Source: Mobilicoccus caccae (GTDB lineage: Bacteria; Actinomycetota; Actinomycetes; Actinomycetales; Dermatophilaceae). Taken from it: a stretch of DNA of 64,000 nt. The position numbers and the translations under genes are program-made. The stretch lies in assembly GCF_030161635.1 (NCBI RefSeq), contig NZ_BSUO01000001.1, positions 3,329,199-3,393,198 on the forward strand, read 5' to 3'. The notes under the pieces are model-generated. The model did not search any database. It was not told the DNA's origin and saw only the letters and a list, made by a program, of their open reading frames with translations. This document shows, piece after piece, positions 37,135 to 46,426 of the stretch; position 1 is the stretch's first letter; every line of letters starts with the position of its first letter.

Positions 37135-38792
37135 CCCGGCCCACACCGGAGACGACCCGAACGCCGTTCCGTGTGCCGCGGCTCGTGCCCGGCATCATGC
37201 CCGCCGCGATCATCGGCGGCCTGGCCCTCACCTCGGGCGTCGCGCTGACGGCCACGTCGGGGTGGCTCATCGTGGCCGCCTCGTTCGGTCCGCCCATCCT
37301 CACGCTCCTGGCCGTGATCGTCTCGGTGCGGGCGTTCGGCCTGGCCCGGCCGGTGCTGCGGTACGTCGAGCGCGTGAAGTCCCACGACGCCGCCCTCGCC
37401 GCCCTCGCCGGGGAGCGGGCACGCGTGTACGACCGGCTCATCCCGCTCACACCGGCACGCCTCGGACGCCGTGGCCGCGGTGACGTGCTGTCGGGGGTCG
37501 TCGACGACCTCGACGACGTCGCGTACGCGCAGGTGAGGGTCGTCGTCCCCCTGGTCGCGCTCGTCATCGCAGGACTCGCCGCCGCGCTCATCGACGCGTT
37601 CTTCCTCGTCCACGCCGTGCCGGTGATCGTCTCGGTCGTGCTCGTCACGCTGATCGTCGGAGCCCTCGACTGGTGGATCGAGCGACGCACCCAGGCCGAG
37701 GTCGTCGCCGCGCGCGCCCGTGTGGCCGACCTCGCGGCGATGGTGACCCGCGACGGCGCCGAGCTGGCCGCCATCGGGGCTGAGGATCGGGCGCTGGCCT
37801 GGTTGGACGAGGCGCAGACGCGGCTGACCCGGGCCGTCCGCGCCGAGTCGTGGGGTCGCGCGATCGGTGTCGGGCTCGTTCCGCTCGTCGCCGCCGGTCA
37901 CGCCGTGTGGATGGTGTTCGTGGTGATGCCGTGGATCGAGGTCGGCCTGCCGGTCGCGCTGGCCGCACTGCTCGTGCTCACGCCCATCGCGCTCGGCGAG
38001 GTCGTCGGCGCGATCCCCGACGCGGTTGGTGCACTGGCCCGCGCGCAGGGCGCCTCGGAGCGTCTGTCGGCGCTGCTCGATCAGGAACCCGCGGCGGCGC
38101 ACTCCGACGTCCCTGCGGATCCGGAGGGTCCGAGCGCGGGCGCGCGGCCGGCCGTCGAGGTCCGCGCTCTGTCCGCGACCTGGGACGGCGGCCGCCCGGC
38201 GGTGACCGACGCCGATCTCGACGTCGCCCCCGGGGAGTTCGTCGGGGTCGTCGGCCCGAACGGGTCGGGCAAGTCGACCTTGCTCGCAGCGTTGGCCCGC
38301 CACCTCGACCCCACCTCCGGCAGCTACCGACTCGGCGACCTCGACGCCCTCGCGCAGCCTCCGGCCCAGGTGCGCACGAGCCTGGCGATCGTCGACGACG
38401 AGGTGCACGTCTTCGCCTCCACCGTGCGCGAGAACCTGCGCCTGGCCAGGCCGGAGGCGAGCGACGAGGAGATCGTGCGAGCGCTGCGGTTGGCCGGTCT
38501 CGGCCCCCTGCTCGAGGCGTTCCCGAACGGTCTGGACGAGCGGCTCGGCACCGGCGGGCGCGGCGTCTCCGGAGGGGAGCGCGCACGCATCGGCATCGCC
38601 CGGGCGATCCTGTCGGCCCGTCCGGTCATGCTGCTCGACGAGCCCGTCGCCCACCTCGACCACCCCACCGCGGTCGCCGTCATGTCCGACCTGCTCGAGG
38701 CGGCTCACGGACGCAGCATCGTGCTCGTCACCCACCGCCCCGAGGGCCTGGACGACGCCACCCGCGTCGTCTCTCTCCACCTCGAACAGTAG
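37131..38792 (+). CDS. cydC: Thiol ABC exporter subunit CydC
   Basis: A 553-residue ABC half-exporter. The TM domain starts after a short basic head (LALTSGVALTATSGWLIVAAS is the CydC signature region; RPVLRYVERVKSHDAAL follows). The nucleotide-binding domain has Walker A GPNGSGKSTLLA, signature VSGGERARIGIARAI, Walker B VMLLDEPVAHLD and switch His in VLVTHRPEG. It pairs with CydD to form the heterodimeric exporter that supports cytochrome bd maturation. It is the last gene of cydDC; a hairpin with GAAACAG arms follows within nine bases. Confidence 0.94.
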   Translation: MTRPTPETTRTPFRVPRLVPGIMPAAIIGGLALTSGVALTATSGWLIVAASFGPPILTLLAVIVSVRAFGLARPVLRYVERVKSHDAALAALAGERARVYDRLIPLTPARLGRRGRGDVLSGVVDDLDDVAYAQVRVVVPLVALVIAGLAAALIDAFFLVHAVPVIVSVVLVTLIVGALDWWIERRTQAEVVAARARVADLAAMVTRDGAELAAIGAEDRALAWLDEAQTRLTRAVRAESWGRAIGVGLVPLVAAGHAVWMVFVVMPWIEVGLPVALAALLVLTPIALGEVVGAIPDAVGALARAQGASERLSALLDQEPAAAHSDVPADPEGPSAGARPAVEVRALSATWDGGRPAVTDADLDVAPGEFVGVVGPNGSGKSTLLAALARHLDPTSGSYRLGDLDALAQPPAQVRTSLAIVDDEVHVFASTVRENLRLARPEASDEEIVRALRLAGLGPLLEAFPNGLDERLGTGGRGVSGGERARIGIARAILSARPVMLLDEPVAHLDHPTAVAVMSDLLEAAHGRSIVLVTHRPEGLDDATRVVSLHLEQ

Positions 38793-38800
38793 GAGAAGGG

Positions 38801-38830
38801 TGAAACAGGAGCGCCTGAGCGGCTGTTTCA
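38801..38830 (+). terminator. Hairpin with TGAAACAG/CTGTTTCA arms after cydC
   Basis: Perfect eight-base arms TGAAACAG (38801-38808) and CTGTTTCA (38823-38830) surround a 14-base spacer right after the cydC stop. The same GAAACAG core recurs in the hairpin at 40244-40300. Confidence 0.6.
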
Positions 38831-38954
38831 GCGTCACGTACTGTCTCAAGTGGATTTCGCGGGGGTCCCGCTTGATGCCGGGCCATCGTGGCCAAGCCGC
38901 TCACGCCGACGTCTCGGGCTGGCGGGGTGCTTCTCCCGCGCCCTACGGTGAGGC

Positions 38955-39773
38955 ATGCCGTCGTACGTGCATCCGATGCCGCAGCCCCTACAGCCGTACG
39001 TGCAGTCGTGCGTGGGGTACGACTACTTCCTCGCGCCCGAGGCCACCCATCACGGCCTGCCCTCGACCGCTCTGACCGTGATCATCGCGTTCGACGAGCC
39101 GATCGACTGCGGATGGCTCGACGGAGGACCGCCCAGCCTGTTCCCCACGCTCCTCGGCGGACTGCACACCCGGCCGACCCTGATCCACACCCACGGCCGC
39201 CAGTGCGGGATCCAACTCTCCGTGACCCCTGCCGGGTCACGGGCGCTGTTCGGTACTCCCGCAGGGGTTTTCGCCGGGGAGATCCTGGACGAGACGCACG
39301 GCCTGCCCGCCGCGGTCCAACGGCGACTGCAGGACGCGTCGTGGTCCGAGCGGTTCCGACTCCTCGACGACGCCCTCCTGGCGCGCCTCGCCCGCCTCGA
39401 CGCGCACCCGATGCGTCGAGAGGTCGCCCACGCGTGGGCGCGGGTGCACGAGAGCGCCGGTCGGGTCAGGGTCGAGGAACTCGCCGACGAGGTCGGGCTC
39501 TCGCGCCGCCGGTTGCTCACGGAGTTCCGCACCGAGATCGGCCTCACACCCTCCCAGGCCCGCCGCGTCGCACGGTTCGATCGAGCCCGTGACCTGCTGA
39601 AGGCCGGCCACTCCCCGGCCGACTCCGCGGCACTGGCCGGGTACGCCGACCAGCCGCACCTCAACCGTGACTGGCGAGCCCTGGCCGACATGACCCCGCT
39701 CGAGACCCTCGCGGACTTCGCCGTCATCGAGGGTCCCGAGGACGACCCATTCGTCCAAGACGCGATCCTCTGA
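38955..39773 (+). CDS. AraC-family transcriptional regulator
   Basis: A 272-residue regulator. The N-terminal ~150 residues form a sensor domain of the DUF6597 kind (MPQPLQPYVQSCVGYDYFL, LIHTHGRQCGIQLSVTPAGSRALFG). The C-terminal AraC double HTH spans about 170-260 (VRVEELADEVGLSRRRLLTEFRTEIGLTPSQ, HSPADSAALAGYADQPHLNRDWRA). It is followed 19 bases later by a VOC protein gene, a very common pairing in which the regulator controls its neighbour. Confidence 0.88.
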   Translation: MPSYVHPMPQPLQPYVQSCVGYDYFLAPEATHHGLPSTALTVIIAFDEPIDCGWLDGGPPSLFPTLLGGLHTRPTLIHTHGRQCGIQLSVTPAGSRALFGTPAGVFAGEILDETHGLPAAVQRRLQDASWSERFRLLDDALLARLARLDAHPMRREVAHAWARVHESAGRVRVEELADEVGLSRRRLLTEFRTEIGLTPSQARRVARFDRARDLLKAGHSPADSAALAGYADQPHLNRDWRALADMTPLETLADFAVIEGPEDDPFVQDAIL

Positions 39774-39792
39774 TCCGGACGAGGGTGGAGAC

Positions 39793-40191
39793 ATGAACAC
39801 ACCACAGCTGCACCACTGCCTCCGCTACTCCGACGCCGACCGCGCCCTGACCTTCCTCGCCGCACTGGGATTCACCGAACGCCTCGTCGTGCGCGACGAG
39901 AAGGACCCGAAGCTCGTCCACCACGCGCAACTGCAATGGCGGGACAACGGCGGCGTCATGCTCGGATCGGTCCGCGAGGGCGACGACGCCAAGCAGTTCC
40001 GACCGGGAACCGGCGTCTGCAACCTCGTCGTCGACTCCGACGCGGCCGTCGACGAGACGCTCAGGCGGGCCATCGACGCAGGTGCCGAGATGGCGGTCGA
40101 ACCCCAGAACCCGCCCTACGGCGGCCGCAGCGCCGGAGTCCGCGACTTCGACGGCAACTTCTGGAACATCGACTCCTACGCCGGCGTCTGA
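39793..40191 (+). CDS. VOC-family (glyoxalase/bleomycin-resistance-like) protein
   Basis: A 132-residue single VOC module with the two beta-alpha-beta-beta-beta halves visible: LRYSDADRALTFLAALGF at the start, VMLGSVREGDD mid-protein, and YGGRSAGVRDFDGNFWNIDSY at the end, where the RDFDGNFW motif carries the usual Asp-Gly turn. Members bind metals, dioxygen substrates or drugs; the activity is not predictable. It shares a unit with the AraC regulator and is followed by a large two-part hairpin. Confidence 0.87.
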   Translation: MNTPQLHHCLRYSDADRALTFLAALGFTERLVVRDEKDPKLVHHAQLQWRDNGGVMLGSVREGDDAKQFRPGTGVCNLVVDSDAAVDETLRRAIDAGAEMAVEPQNPPYGGRSAGVRDFDGNFWNIDSYAGV

Positions 40192-40243
40192 CCGAACGCG
40201 CACGCCCACCGCCGGAGAATCCGCCCCCAAATCCCATCTCAGA

Positions 40244-40300
40244 CAGCAGGTGAGGGCGAAACAGCGACGCAGGCGTTGCTGTTTCAGACCTCACCTGCTG
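40244..40300. terminator. Two-part bidirectional hairpin between convergent genes
   Basis: The outer arms CAGCAGGTGAGG (40244-40255) and CCTCACCTGCTG (40289-40300) are perfect. Inner arms GAAACAGC (40258-40265) and GCTGTTTC (40278-40285) are also perfect. It lies between the VOC gene (+) and the prolyl-aminopeptidase-like gene (-), so it can stop transcription from both sides. Confidence 0.8.
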
Positions 40301-40349
40301 TTTCAGGTGGAGGGTGGGAAGGGTGGGGAGGGTGGGGTATGGCTCGGGC

Positions 40350-41612
40350 TCAGCGGTCCTTCGCCAGGCGGATGAGGCGGTCGAGGATCGTGCCGCCACC
40401 GATGCGCAGGCCGTTGTGCTCGTACTCGTTGGTGATCCACGGCCGCATGTTCGGCAGCAACGCCGCGGTCTGCTCGGAGAACTCACGGTCGACGTACACG
40501 TCGTCGGCGTAGATCGCCGCCGCGCACGGCACGTTCACGCTCCGCAGCACGTCGGCGTCGTACAGACGCGGCCAGTCGACCTCGGCCACGCAGCCTGCGA
40601 CCTGCGCGAACGGCGCGAGTTCGCTGCTCACCTCGAAGTGCCACGGGTAGAGGTGCTCGCCGGTGAGCAGCGTCTCGTCCTCGGCGAACGCCTCGGGGTA
40701 GGTGCGGGCCGCGGACCAGTCCGTCGGGCCGCCGTCGCAGTACGACGACTCGTGCACGACGGCGTAGAGCGGGTTGCGTCCGCCGAACGGCAACAGACCG
40801 GCCAGATCGTGGCGGAACCACGGTGCGCGCACGTCGCCCTCGAGCAGGTGCGCCAGGTGGTCGGACCCGCCGGTGCCGCCCAGTAGGTGGCCGAGGGTGC
40901 GGAACCACCGCGGCGTCACGACGTCGCCGTTCGGCAGCCTCACCTCGCCGCGCTCGCAGGCGGCGAGGACCTCGACCATCCGCTCGCGCGCGCCGGGGTG
41001 GCGCCGGTAGAACAGCTCGCTCTTGCGGGCCATGTGCCCGTACGTGCGGGCATACACCTCGTCGACCGGGCGCCCCACGGGCGGCAGACCGCCGGTGAAA
41101 TACACCTCCGCCAGGTGGTCGGCGTGAGTGGAGAGGTAGTGCAGCGAGGTGAATCCGCCGAAGGACTGGCCGAGCAGACTCCACCGCTGCACCCCGAGGT
41201 GCTCCCGCATCGCCTCGGCGTCGGCGACGATCGCGTCCGCGCGGTAGTGCGTGAGCTGTTCAGCGAGCCCGGCGGCGTCCGGCGCACCGTCGCCCGTGAG
41301 GTCGGCCTCCCCGAACGGCGTGGAGCGTCCGGTGCCGCGCTGGTCGAGCATGAGCACGCAGTAGTCGGCGAGCGCACGCTCCAACCAGGGTGGGGAGGAC
41401 GGGAATCCGCTCGGACGAGGCGCCTCGCACCCCGGGCCGCCCTGGAGGAAGACGAGGAACGGGCGGTCCGTCCCATCGGGCGCGGCCACCTCCCGCGCGT
41501 ACACCTCGATCGTCCCGCGGGCCGGGTCGTCGTGGACCAGCGGCACCTCGATCCGATGGTCACGGACCCGCAGGCCCGGCAGGACGGAGTACTCGCTGGT
41601 CGGCTGGCTCAT
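40350..41612 (-). CDS. Prolyl-aminopeptidase-like alpha/beta hydrolase
   Basis: A 420-residue cytoplasmic S33-type hydrolase. Motifs: FLVFLQGGPGCEAPRP (oxyanion hole), MLDQRGTGRSTPF, nucleophile LLGQSFGGFTSLHYLS, and a C-terminal His in NEYEHNGLRIGGG. The length with a large cap domain (VYARTYGHMARKSELFYRRHPGAR) fits actinobacterial proline iminopeptidases, which remove N-terminal proline from peptides. The ATG at 41612 is the natural start. It converges with the VOC gene. Confidence 0.88.
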   Translation of the reverse strand: MSQPTSEYSVLPGLRVRDHRIEVPLVHDDPARGTIEVYAREVAAPDGTDRPFLVFLQGGPGCEAPRPSGFPSSPPWLERALADYCVLMLDQRGTGRSTPFGEADLTGDGAPDAAGLAEQLTHYRADAIVADAEAMREHLGVQRWSLLGQSFGGFTSLHYLSTHADHLAEVYFTGGLPPVGRPVDEVYARTYGHMARKSELFYRRHPGARERMVEVLAACERGEVRLPNGDVVTPRWFRTLGHLLGGTGGSDHLAHLLEGDVRAPWFRHDLAGLLPFGGRNPLYAVVHESSYCDGGPTDWSAARTYPEAFAEDETLLTGEHLYPWHFEVSSELAPFAQVAGCVAEVDWPRLYDADVLRSVNVPCAAAIYADDVYVDREFSEQTAALLPNMRPWITNEYEHNGLRIGGGTILDRLIRLAKDR

Positions 41613-41681
41613 GAGCCCACCGTAGGACCAGGCCCGGCTCCCCCGCCGCGACTTCCACCGACCCGGGGCCGTCGGCCGGCG

Positions 41682-43528
41682 TCAGCGCCGCGGCAGGTGC
41701 CGGTGGACCGAACGTCCGATGCGTCCGGCGAAGTACCGCGCTCGGTCGATCGTCGACCGGTCGATGTGCACGCGCCGGATCGGGAACCGGCGCACCAGGG
41801 CGCGGAGCCCGGGCCGTGCGGCACGCTCGGGCTCGCGGGTGGCTCCGGCCGGCTCCCCGCCCGTGGGGCGCGGGGTCTTCAGCGAGACGTCGGCCGTGAC
41901 ACACAGTCGCGGGTTGTCCTGGTCGTCGCCGCCGACCTCGCCGTGGAACCACCGCACCCGCATGTCGTCACCGTCGACCGAGACCACCGCGATCGTGTTG
42001 TCGAACCACGGCCCGTGGGTCCCGCGCCACTGGAACGGCGGCTGCGGCACCCGGGGAAGGCGACGAGCAGCCGCGTCATCGGCTCCGCGAGCGCGAGGCC
42101 GAGGGTGGCCGTCATCCACCGGATGAACCGGGGCAGCGGGTTGCGGATCGGTGAGCACACGAGCTGCAGCACCTGCGAACCGCCTTGGCGCACCACCTCG
42201 GACACGTAACTGTTGTGCACGTCGCCGGAGAGGAACGTGACGGTGCGGGGCGGCTCACCGCGGTTGCCGTCGGCGACGTCGGTGGCCATCGCCGCGACGC
42301 GCTCGAAGCTGCGGTTGAACGCCGCCCAGTGCTCGAGGTCCACGGTCTGCCGCAGCCATTCCGCCGGCTTGACCAGCAGCGGCCCGTAGGCACCCTCGGC
42401 CAGTGCCTCGTTGAAGGCCTCGACGTGGTGCAACCCGGGGGTGAGGAGGAACGGCAGCGACGTGCCGACGAAGACGTGCTCGAACTCGCCCCGCATCTGC
42501 TCGTCCAACCAGGCCGTCTCCGCGTCGTCGAGCATGGCGCGCTCGCCGTCCTCGACGACACGGGCCGCGCGGGAATCGACGACGATGACCCGGCTGCCCT
42601 TGACCTCGCGCGAATAGCTGAAGCGGTAGCAGTCCGGCTCCTCGTTCACCCGGGCGGCGAAGTCGTCGACGACGTCGGTGAGATCGACCTCCGTGCCCCC
42701 GTCGCGTTCGCGGCGTGCCACGAGTTCGCGCCACAGCGGGTCCTCGGCGCGTTCGTCGATCGAGAGGTTGCCCAGGTGCTGGTAGACCCAGTACGAGCCG
42801 AGCCCGGCGACGATGCGCTCCTGCCACCAGGGCGTGCCCGCCATCTCCTTCCGCCACGCCGCCGAGGTGTTCCAGTCGTCGCGGATGTCGTGGTCGTCGA
42901 AGATCATCGAGCTCGGCAGGGTGGCGAACACCCACCGCAGGTGCGGCTCGCTCCACGCCAACCGGTAGAGGTGCTCGTACTCGACGTAGTCGCGCAGCTC
43001 CTCACCCGGCCCGTCGTCCAGGCTGCGGCGGGAGGCGATGAACTCGCGCATCTCGTCGCTGGTGATGTCGGCGTACACCTGGTCGCCGAGGAGGAACAGC
43101 ACGTCCGGGATGTCCTCGGGGTCACCCTCGGCCAGGGAGAGTCCGAGGGTGCGCAGGGCGTCGACGCCGTGGCTGGCGTTGTGCTTCGCGTCGTGCGGCA
43201 CGCTCTCGCGGCACGAGCCGAACGCGAACGTCAGCGGACTCTCGCCGAAGGTGCGGATCGTGCCGGGCGGGCGGACGTCGTCGTCCTCCGGCCAGGCATG
43301 GCGCCCGTCGACGGTGACGGAATACGGATACGTGCGCCCCGATTCGAGGCCCTCGACCTCGACCAGCGCGTAGTGGTATCCGTGAACCGCGAAGGTGGGG
43401 GCGCTCCACGTGCGGTCGATGCCGTCGACGCGGACTTCGACCTCGCACGCGTCATCGGTCTGCACCCAGACCGCGGCGGTCGAGGAGTCCACGTGACGGA
43501 GCATCGGACCGAGAAGGAGTTGACTCAC
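41682..43528 (-). CDS. PhoD-like phosphatase (one apparent frameshift)
   Basis: About 615 residues when repaired. The N-terminal beta domain (RHVDSSTAAVWVQTDD) is followed by a metallophosphatase core with FAFGSCRES, LFLLGDQVYAD, MIFDDHDIRDDW, VFVGTSLPFLL and FLSGDVHNSYVSEV, which are the PhoD-family metal ligands. It lacks the Tat signal of secreted PhoD and so is predicted to be cytoplasmic. GTG 43528 is chosen because VSQLLLGPMLRHV is where family similarity begins. The frame changes at about 42050-42056 (one C missing); the downstream frame adds about 120 residues beginning PQPPFQWRGTHGPWFDNT. Confidence 0.82.
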
Positions 43529-43963
43529 CGCTCCAGTGTGCCGGGGTGAGGCGCCGATATCTCCCCGACCACCTCGACCCGGCCGTCGGCGAGGACCAGC
43601 GATGGCTGCACACTCGCGGCACGTCCTACGAGATAGACACTGGGACAAGCAGACTCATCCCATCGCGTCGATCTGACGCCACCAGGGGAGAACGCTCACT
43701 CGCTCCGACCACGATGCTCGCAGCGACCCACGCCGTCGCCGGCCGAACCCCCTGGTAGGCGCTGAGCAGCCGGTTCTTCTCGCGATCGAGGTCCGCCGGC
43801 CGTGCCGACCTCCCGGATCCTGATGCCACGGGGCCGGGCCCGCTCCTGCACGATGGCGCAGGCGATGCTCGGCGAACACCGGCGAGCGGAACCATACGAT
43901 CAGTTCGGTCCCGCTCCCGAGCCGCCGATGGGACTTCGTCAGCCCCACCACGCAGGAGGACCC
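43529..43963. other. Intergenic region between the PhoD-like and amidase genes
   Basis: In 435 bases between divergent genes I see no convincing coding frame; the short frames present lack codon bias and family likeness. A GGAGGA ribosome site precedes the amidase ATG, and CATACGAT near 43892-43899 could be its -10. No clear inverted repeat stands out. Confidence 0.4.
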
Positions 43964-44794
43964 ATGTTCACCCGTCGCCGTCTCGTCGTCGCCGCCACGA
44001 CGACGGCCCTGCTCACCCTCGGTCCGCTCACCGCACCCGAAACCCCGGCGCCGGCTGCGATCGCTGCGTCCGCCCGCCTCGACCCGCACGCCGTACCGTC
44101 GACGGGTGGCGTGCGCCTGGCGCCGACCTCCTCGCGTGGGCCGCTGGCCGGGCGCACCATCGTGGTCGATCCGGGTCACAACGGCCGGGTGACCGCCGTC
44201 AACCGGCGACTCGTCCCGGCGGGTGGAGGACGAACGAAGGCGTGCAACACGAGCGGGACGGCCTCACGCGGCGGGGCGAGCGAGCACGCCTTCACGTGGG
44301 ATCTCGCCAACCGCACGGCCCGCGCCCTGCGCGCACGTGGCGCGGTCGTCGTCCTCACGCGCCCGAACGACCGGGGTGTGGGTCCGTGCGTGAACGAGCG
44401 TGCCGCCATCGGCAACCGGGCGCGCGCCGACCTCGTGCTGTCCATCCACGCCGACGGCAACACCTCCTCGCGGGCCCGCGGGTTCCACGTCATCACCTCC
44501 ACCCGGATGACCGGCGGCCGCGCGGTGCAGAACGCCTCGACCCGCTACGCCCACCAGGTGCGAGCCGCGTTCGCGCGCACCGGGATGCCGCGCTCCACCT
44601 ACCTCGGCCGCGGCACCGCCATCACCCCGCGCGGCGACATCGCGGGCCTCAACCTCTCCCGACGCCCCGCGATCATGCTCGAGGCCGGCAACATGCGTCA
44701 CCCCCGCGACGCGGCGATGCTCGCCAGCCCCTCGTTCCGCACCAAGGCCGCCAACGCCCTCGCCGATGCCACGGTGGCGACGCTGAAGCGCTGA
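43964..44794 (+). CDS. Secreted N-acetylmuramoyl-L-alanine amidase (Amidase_3)
   Basis: A 276-residue exported zinc amidase that cleaves the bond between muramic acid and the stem peptide. A signal peptide covers residues ~1-35 (FTRRRLVVAATTTALLTLG). The Amidase_3 domain follows with IVVDPGHNG (zinc His), ASEHAFTWDLA (zinc Glu), LVLSIHADGN (zinc His) and AIMLEAGNMRH (catalytic Glu). There is no cell-wall-binding repeat. ATG 43964 follows GGAGGA; the upstream frame extension is not coding in character. A role in cell separation or wall turnover is likely. Confidence 0.92.
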   Translation: MFTRRRLVVAATTTALLTLGPLTAPETPAPAAIAASARLDPHAVPSTGGVRLAPTSSRGPLAGRTIVVDPGHNGRVTAVNRRLVPAGGGRTKACNTSGTASRGGASEHAFTWDLANRTARALRARGAVVVLTRPNDRGVGPCVNERAAIGNRARADLVLSIHADGNTSSRARGFHVITSTRMTGGRAVQNASTRYAHQVRAAFARTGMPRSTYLGRGTAITPRGDIAGLNLSRRPAIMLEAGNMRHPRDAAMLASPSFRTKAANALADATVATLKR

Positions 44795-44839
44795 CGCCGG
44801 GGACTCCGCGACTCCTGGCCACTGGCCACGGCGGCGACG

Positions 44840-46246
44840 TCACGGCAGGGCAGGGCGCGGACCGGTGCCGATGGGTGTGCCGTCGTGCCGGGTCCAGAGC
44901 ACGCCGCGGGCCGGGTGGACGGTGGCGGTGTGGTCGTGCCGGTGGACCACGGTGTGGTGGTGTCGGCAGAGCAGGGCCAGGTGTTTCATGTCGGTTCGTC
45001 CGCCGTGGCGCCAGTAGATGATGTGGTGGGCGTCGCACCATTGCGGAGGCATCGAGCATCCCGGATAGGTGCAGCCCTGATCTCGTTGGTGGAGTGCGGC
45101 GCTCTGACCTGGGGTGACGGTGCGATGAGCACGGCCCAGGTCGAGGACCTCGCCGTCGGTGCCGAGCACGGTGGGAATGATCTGCGCGTCGCAGGCCAGC
45201 ATGCGGGCCTCGGCGGGGGTCAGGGTCTGCCCGAACCCGGCAGCGGCGTACCCGCAGGCGCGGGAACGAACTCGCGTGCCGAATCGGACCCTGTTTCGGC
45301 TGTCGGCCCCCTCGGCCGCGTCGCTTCCGCGGCCGTCGACGCCACCGGCCTGATCACAGTCGGCGAGGTCACCAAGGAGGTCGGCCAGGGTCATGGTCAC
45401 GGTGATGCGGGCCTTGGCGCCGGTGCCGGGCACCTGCGGCTGGGGCATGGTCGCCATTCCCGCGATGGTCAGCAGCGCGTCGGCACGGCGCTGCCCGGCA
45501 CTACGCAGGTCGGGCTCCCCCTCGGCGCCGGGTTGCGGCTTGGACAGTGCGTGCAACGCGGCGGTGAGAGTCGCTTCGGAGGCGGGGTCGAGCTTGAGGG
45601 TGGCGGTGCGCATCCCGTCGCGGGTGGTGCGGAAGTCGGTCAACCGGCGGTTCTGGTAGGCGCGGTCGTGCTCCTCCTGCAGGGCGCCGGCGGTGCCGTA
45701 CTGGCCGATCATCCGCTCCTCCAGGGAGTGCAGCTGGGAGGGGCGGGCGCCTTCGGCGGCCCAGCCGATGAGGATGTCGGCCAGCTCCTCCCAATGGGGA
45801 TGCTCGATCTTGGCCCGCAGGCGCCGGTACACCTTGGCCACCACGGCCGCGGACTCCAGCGGCAACCGGCCGTTGGTCACGGCCTCGCGTAGCGCGGTCA
45901 CGTCATGGCCGGTGCAGGTCTGGGCGACGTCCTGCAACTGCCGCGCCATCACGCTCGTGACGGGCACCTCGGCGTCGCGGCAGGTCTGCTCCACCCACGC
46001 CTTGGTCCGCGGGTGATCGGAACCGGCGATCACTCCCCGCGAGCATGCCTCCAACACGATGGCCGCCCGGGCAGCCTCAACCACGGCGACCACACCCGCC
46101 GCAGCAGCGGCCAACCGGGCCAGATCATCGGAGGCCACCGAGGCCAACCCATCACCGATCTGCGCGACGAGCTCGCGCGCGGCGTCGAGCTGCGCGAGCG
46201 CCGCGTCACCCGCGGAGGCGGGGATCGGGAAAGGTGCGATGGCCAT
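44840..46246 (-). CDS. DUF222 / HNH endonuclease (13E12 repeat family)
   Basis: A 468-residue protein of the REP13E12 family. The DUF222 region spans residues ~10-330 (LARLAAAAAGVVAVVEAARAAIVLEA, AVTNGRLPLESAAVVAKVYRRL). The C-terminal HNH nuclease has CTYPGCSMPPQWCDAHHIIYW, HGGRTDMKHLALLCRHHHTVVH. Such genes are multicopy in many Actinomycetota; their function is unclear. A LexA-type box lies 12 bases upstream of the ATG, so induction by DNA damage is likely. The middle (AGGVDGRGSDAAEGADSRNR) is a disordered insertion. Confidence 0.9.
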   Translation of the reverse strand: MAIAPFPIPASAGDAALAQLDAARELVAQIGDGLASVASDDLARLAAAAAGVVAVVEAARAAIVLEACSRGVIAGSDHPRTKAWVEQTCRDAEVPVTSVMARQLQDVAQTCTGHDVTALREAVTNGRLPLESAAVVAKVYRRLRAKIEHPHWEELADILIGWAAEGARPSQLHSLEERMIGQYGTAGALQEEHDRAYQNRRLTDFRTTRDGMRTATLKLDPASEATLTAALHALSKPQPGAEGEPDLRSAGQRRADALLTIAGMATMPQPQVPGTGAKARITVTMTLADLLGDLADCDQAGGVDGRGSDAAEGADSRNRVRFGTRVRSRACGYAAAGFGQTLTPAEARMLACDAQIIPTVLGTDGEVLDLGRAHRTVTPGQSAALHQRDQGCTYPGCSMPPQWCDAHHIIYWRHGGRTDMKHLALLCRHHHTVVHRHDHTATVHPARGVLWTRHDGTPIGTGPRPALP

Positions 46247-46257
46247 GCCTGATTCTA

Positions 46258-46273
46258 TCGAACGCGCGTTCTA
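46258..46273 (-). promoter_or_regulatory. Candidate LexA (SOS) box upstream of the HNH gene
   Basis: TCGAACGCGCGTTCTA matches the actinobacterial SOS box TCGAAC-N4-GTTCGA at 11 of 12 fixed positions. It sits 12-27 bases before the HNH start codon, where LexA would block transcription. SOS boxes upstream of 13E12-family genes have been reported in Mycobacterium tuberculosis. Confidence 0.7.
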
Positions 46274-46426
46274 TCCACAGGATGTCCACAGGCGAATACC
46301 GCTGAGGCACAACACCATTCAGAGGCGCGGGAAGACTGCAGCTCGACGACGGGATTCGTTGCGGCACAGCCATTCTCAGAATCATCGAATGATGTGATGT
46401 GCATCACGCATATGACGCAGGGCCCG

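Noticed and set aside
43546..43758. A 70-codon plus-strand frame between the PhoD-like gene and the amidase
   Set aside because: Poor codon bias, no ribosome site and no recognisable motif.
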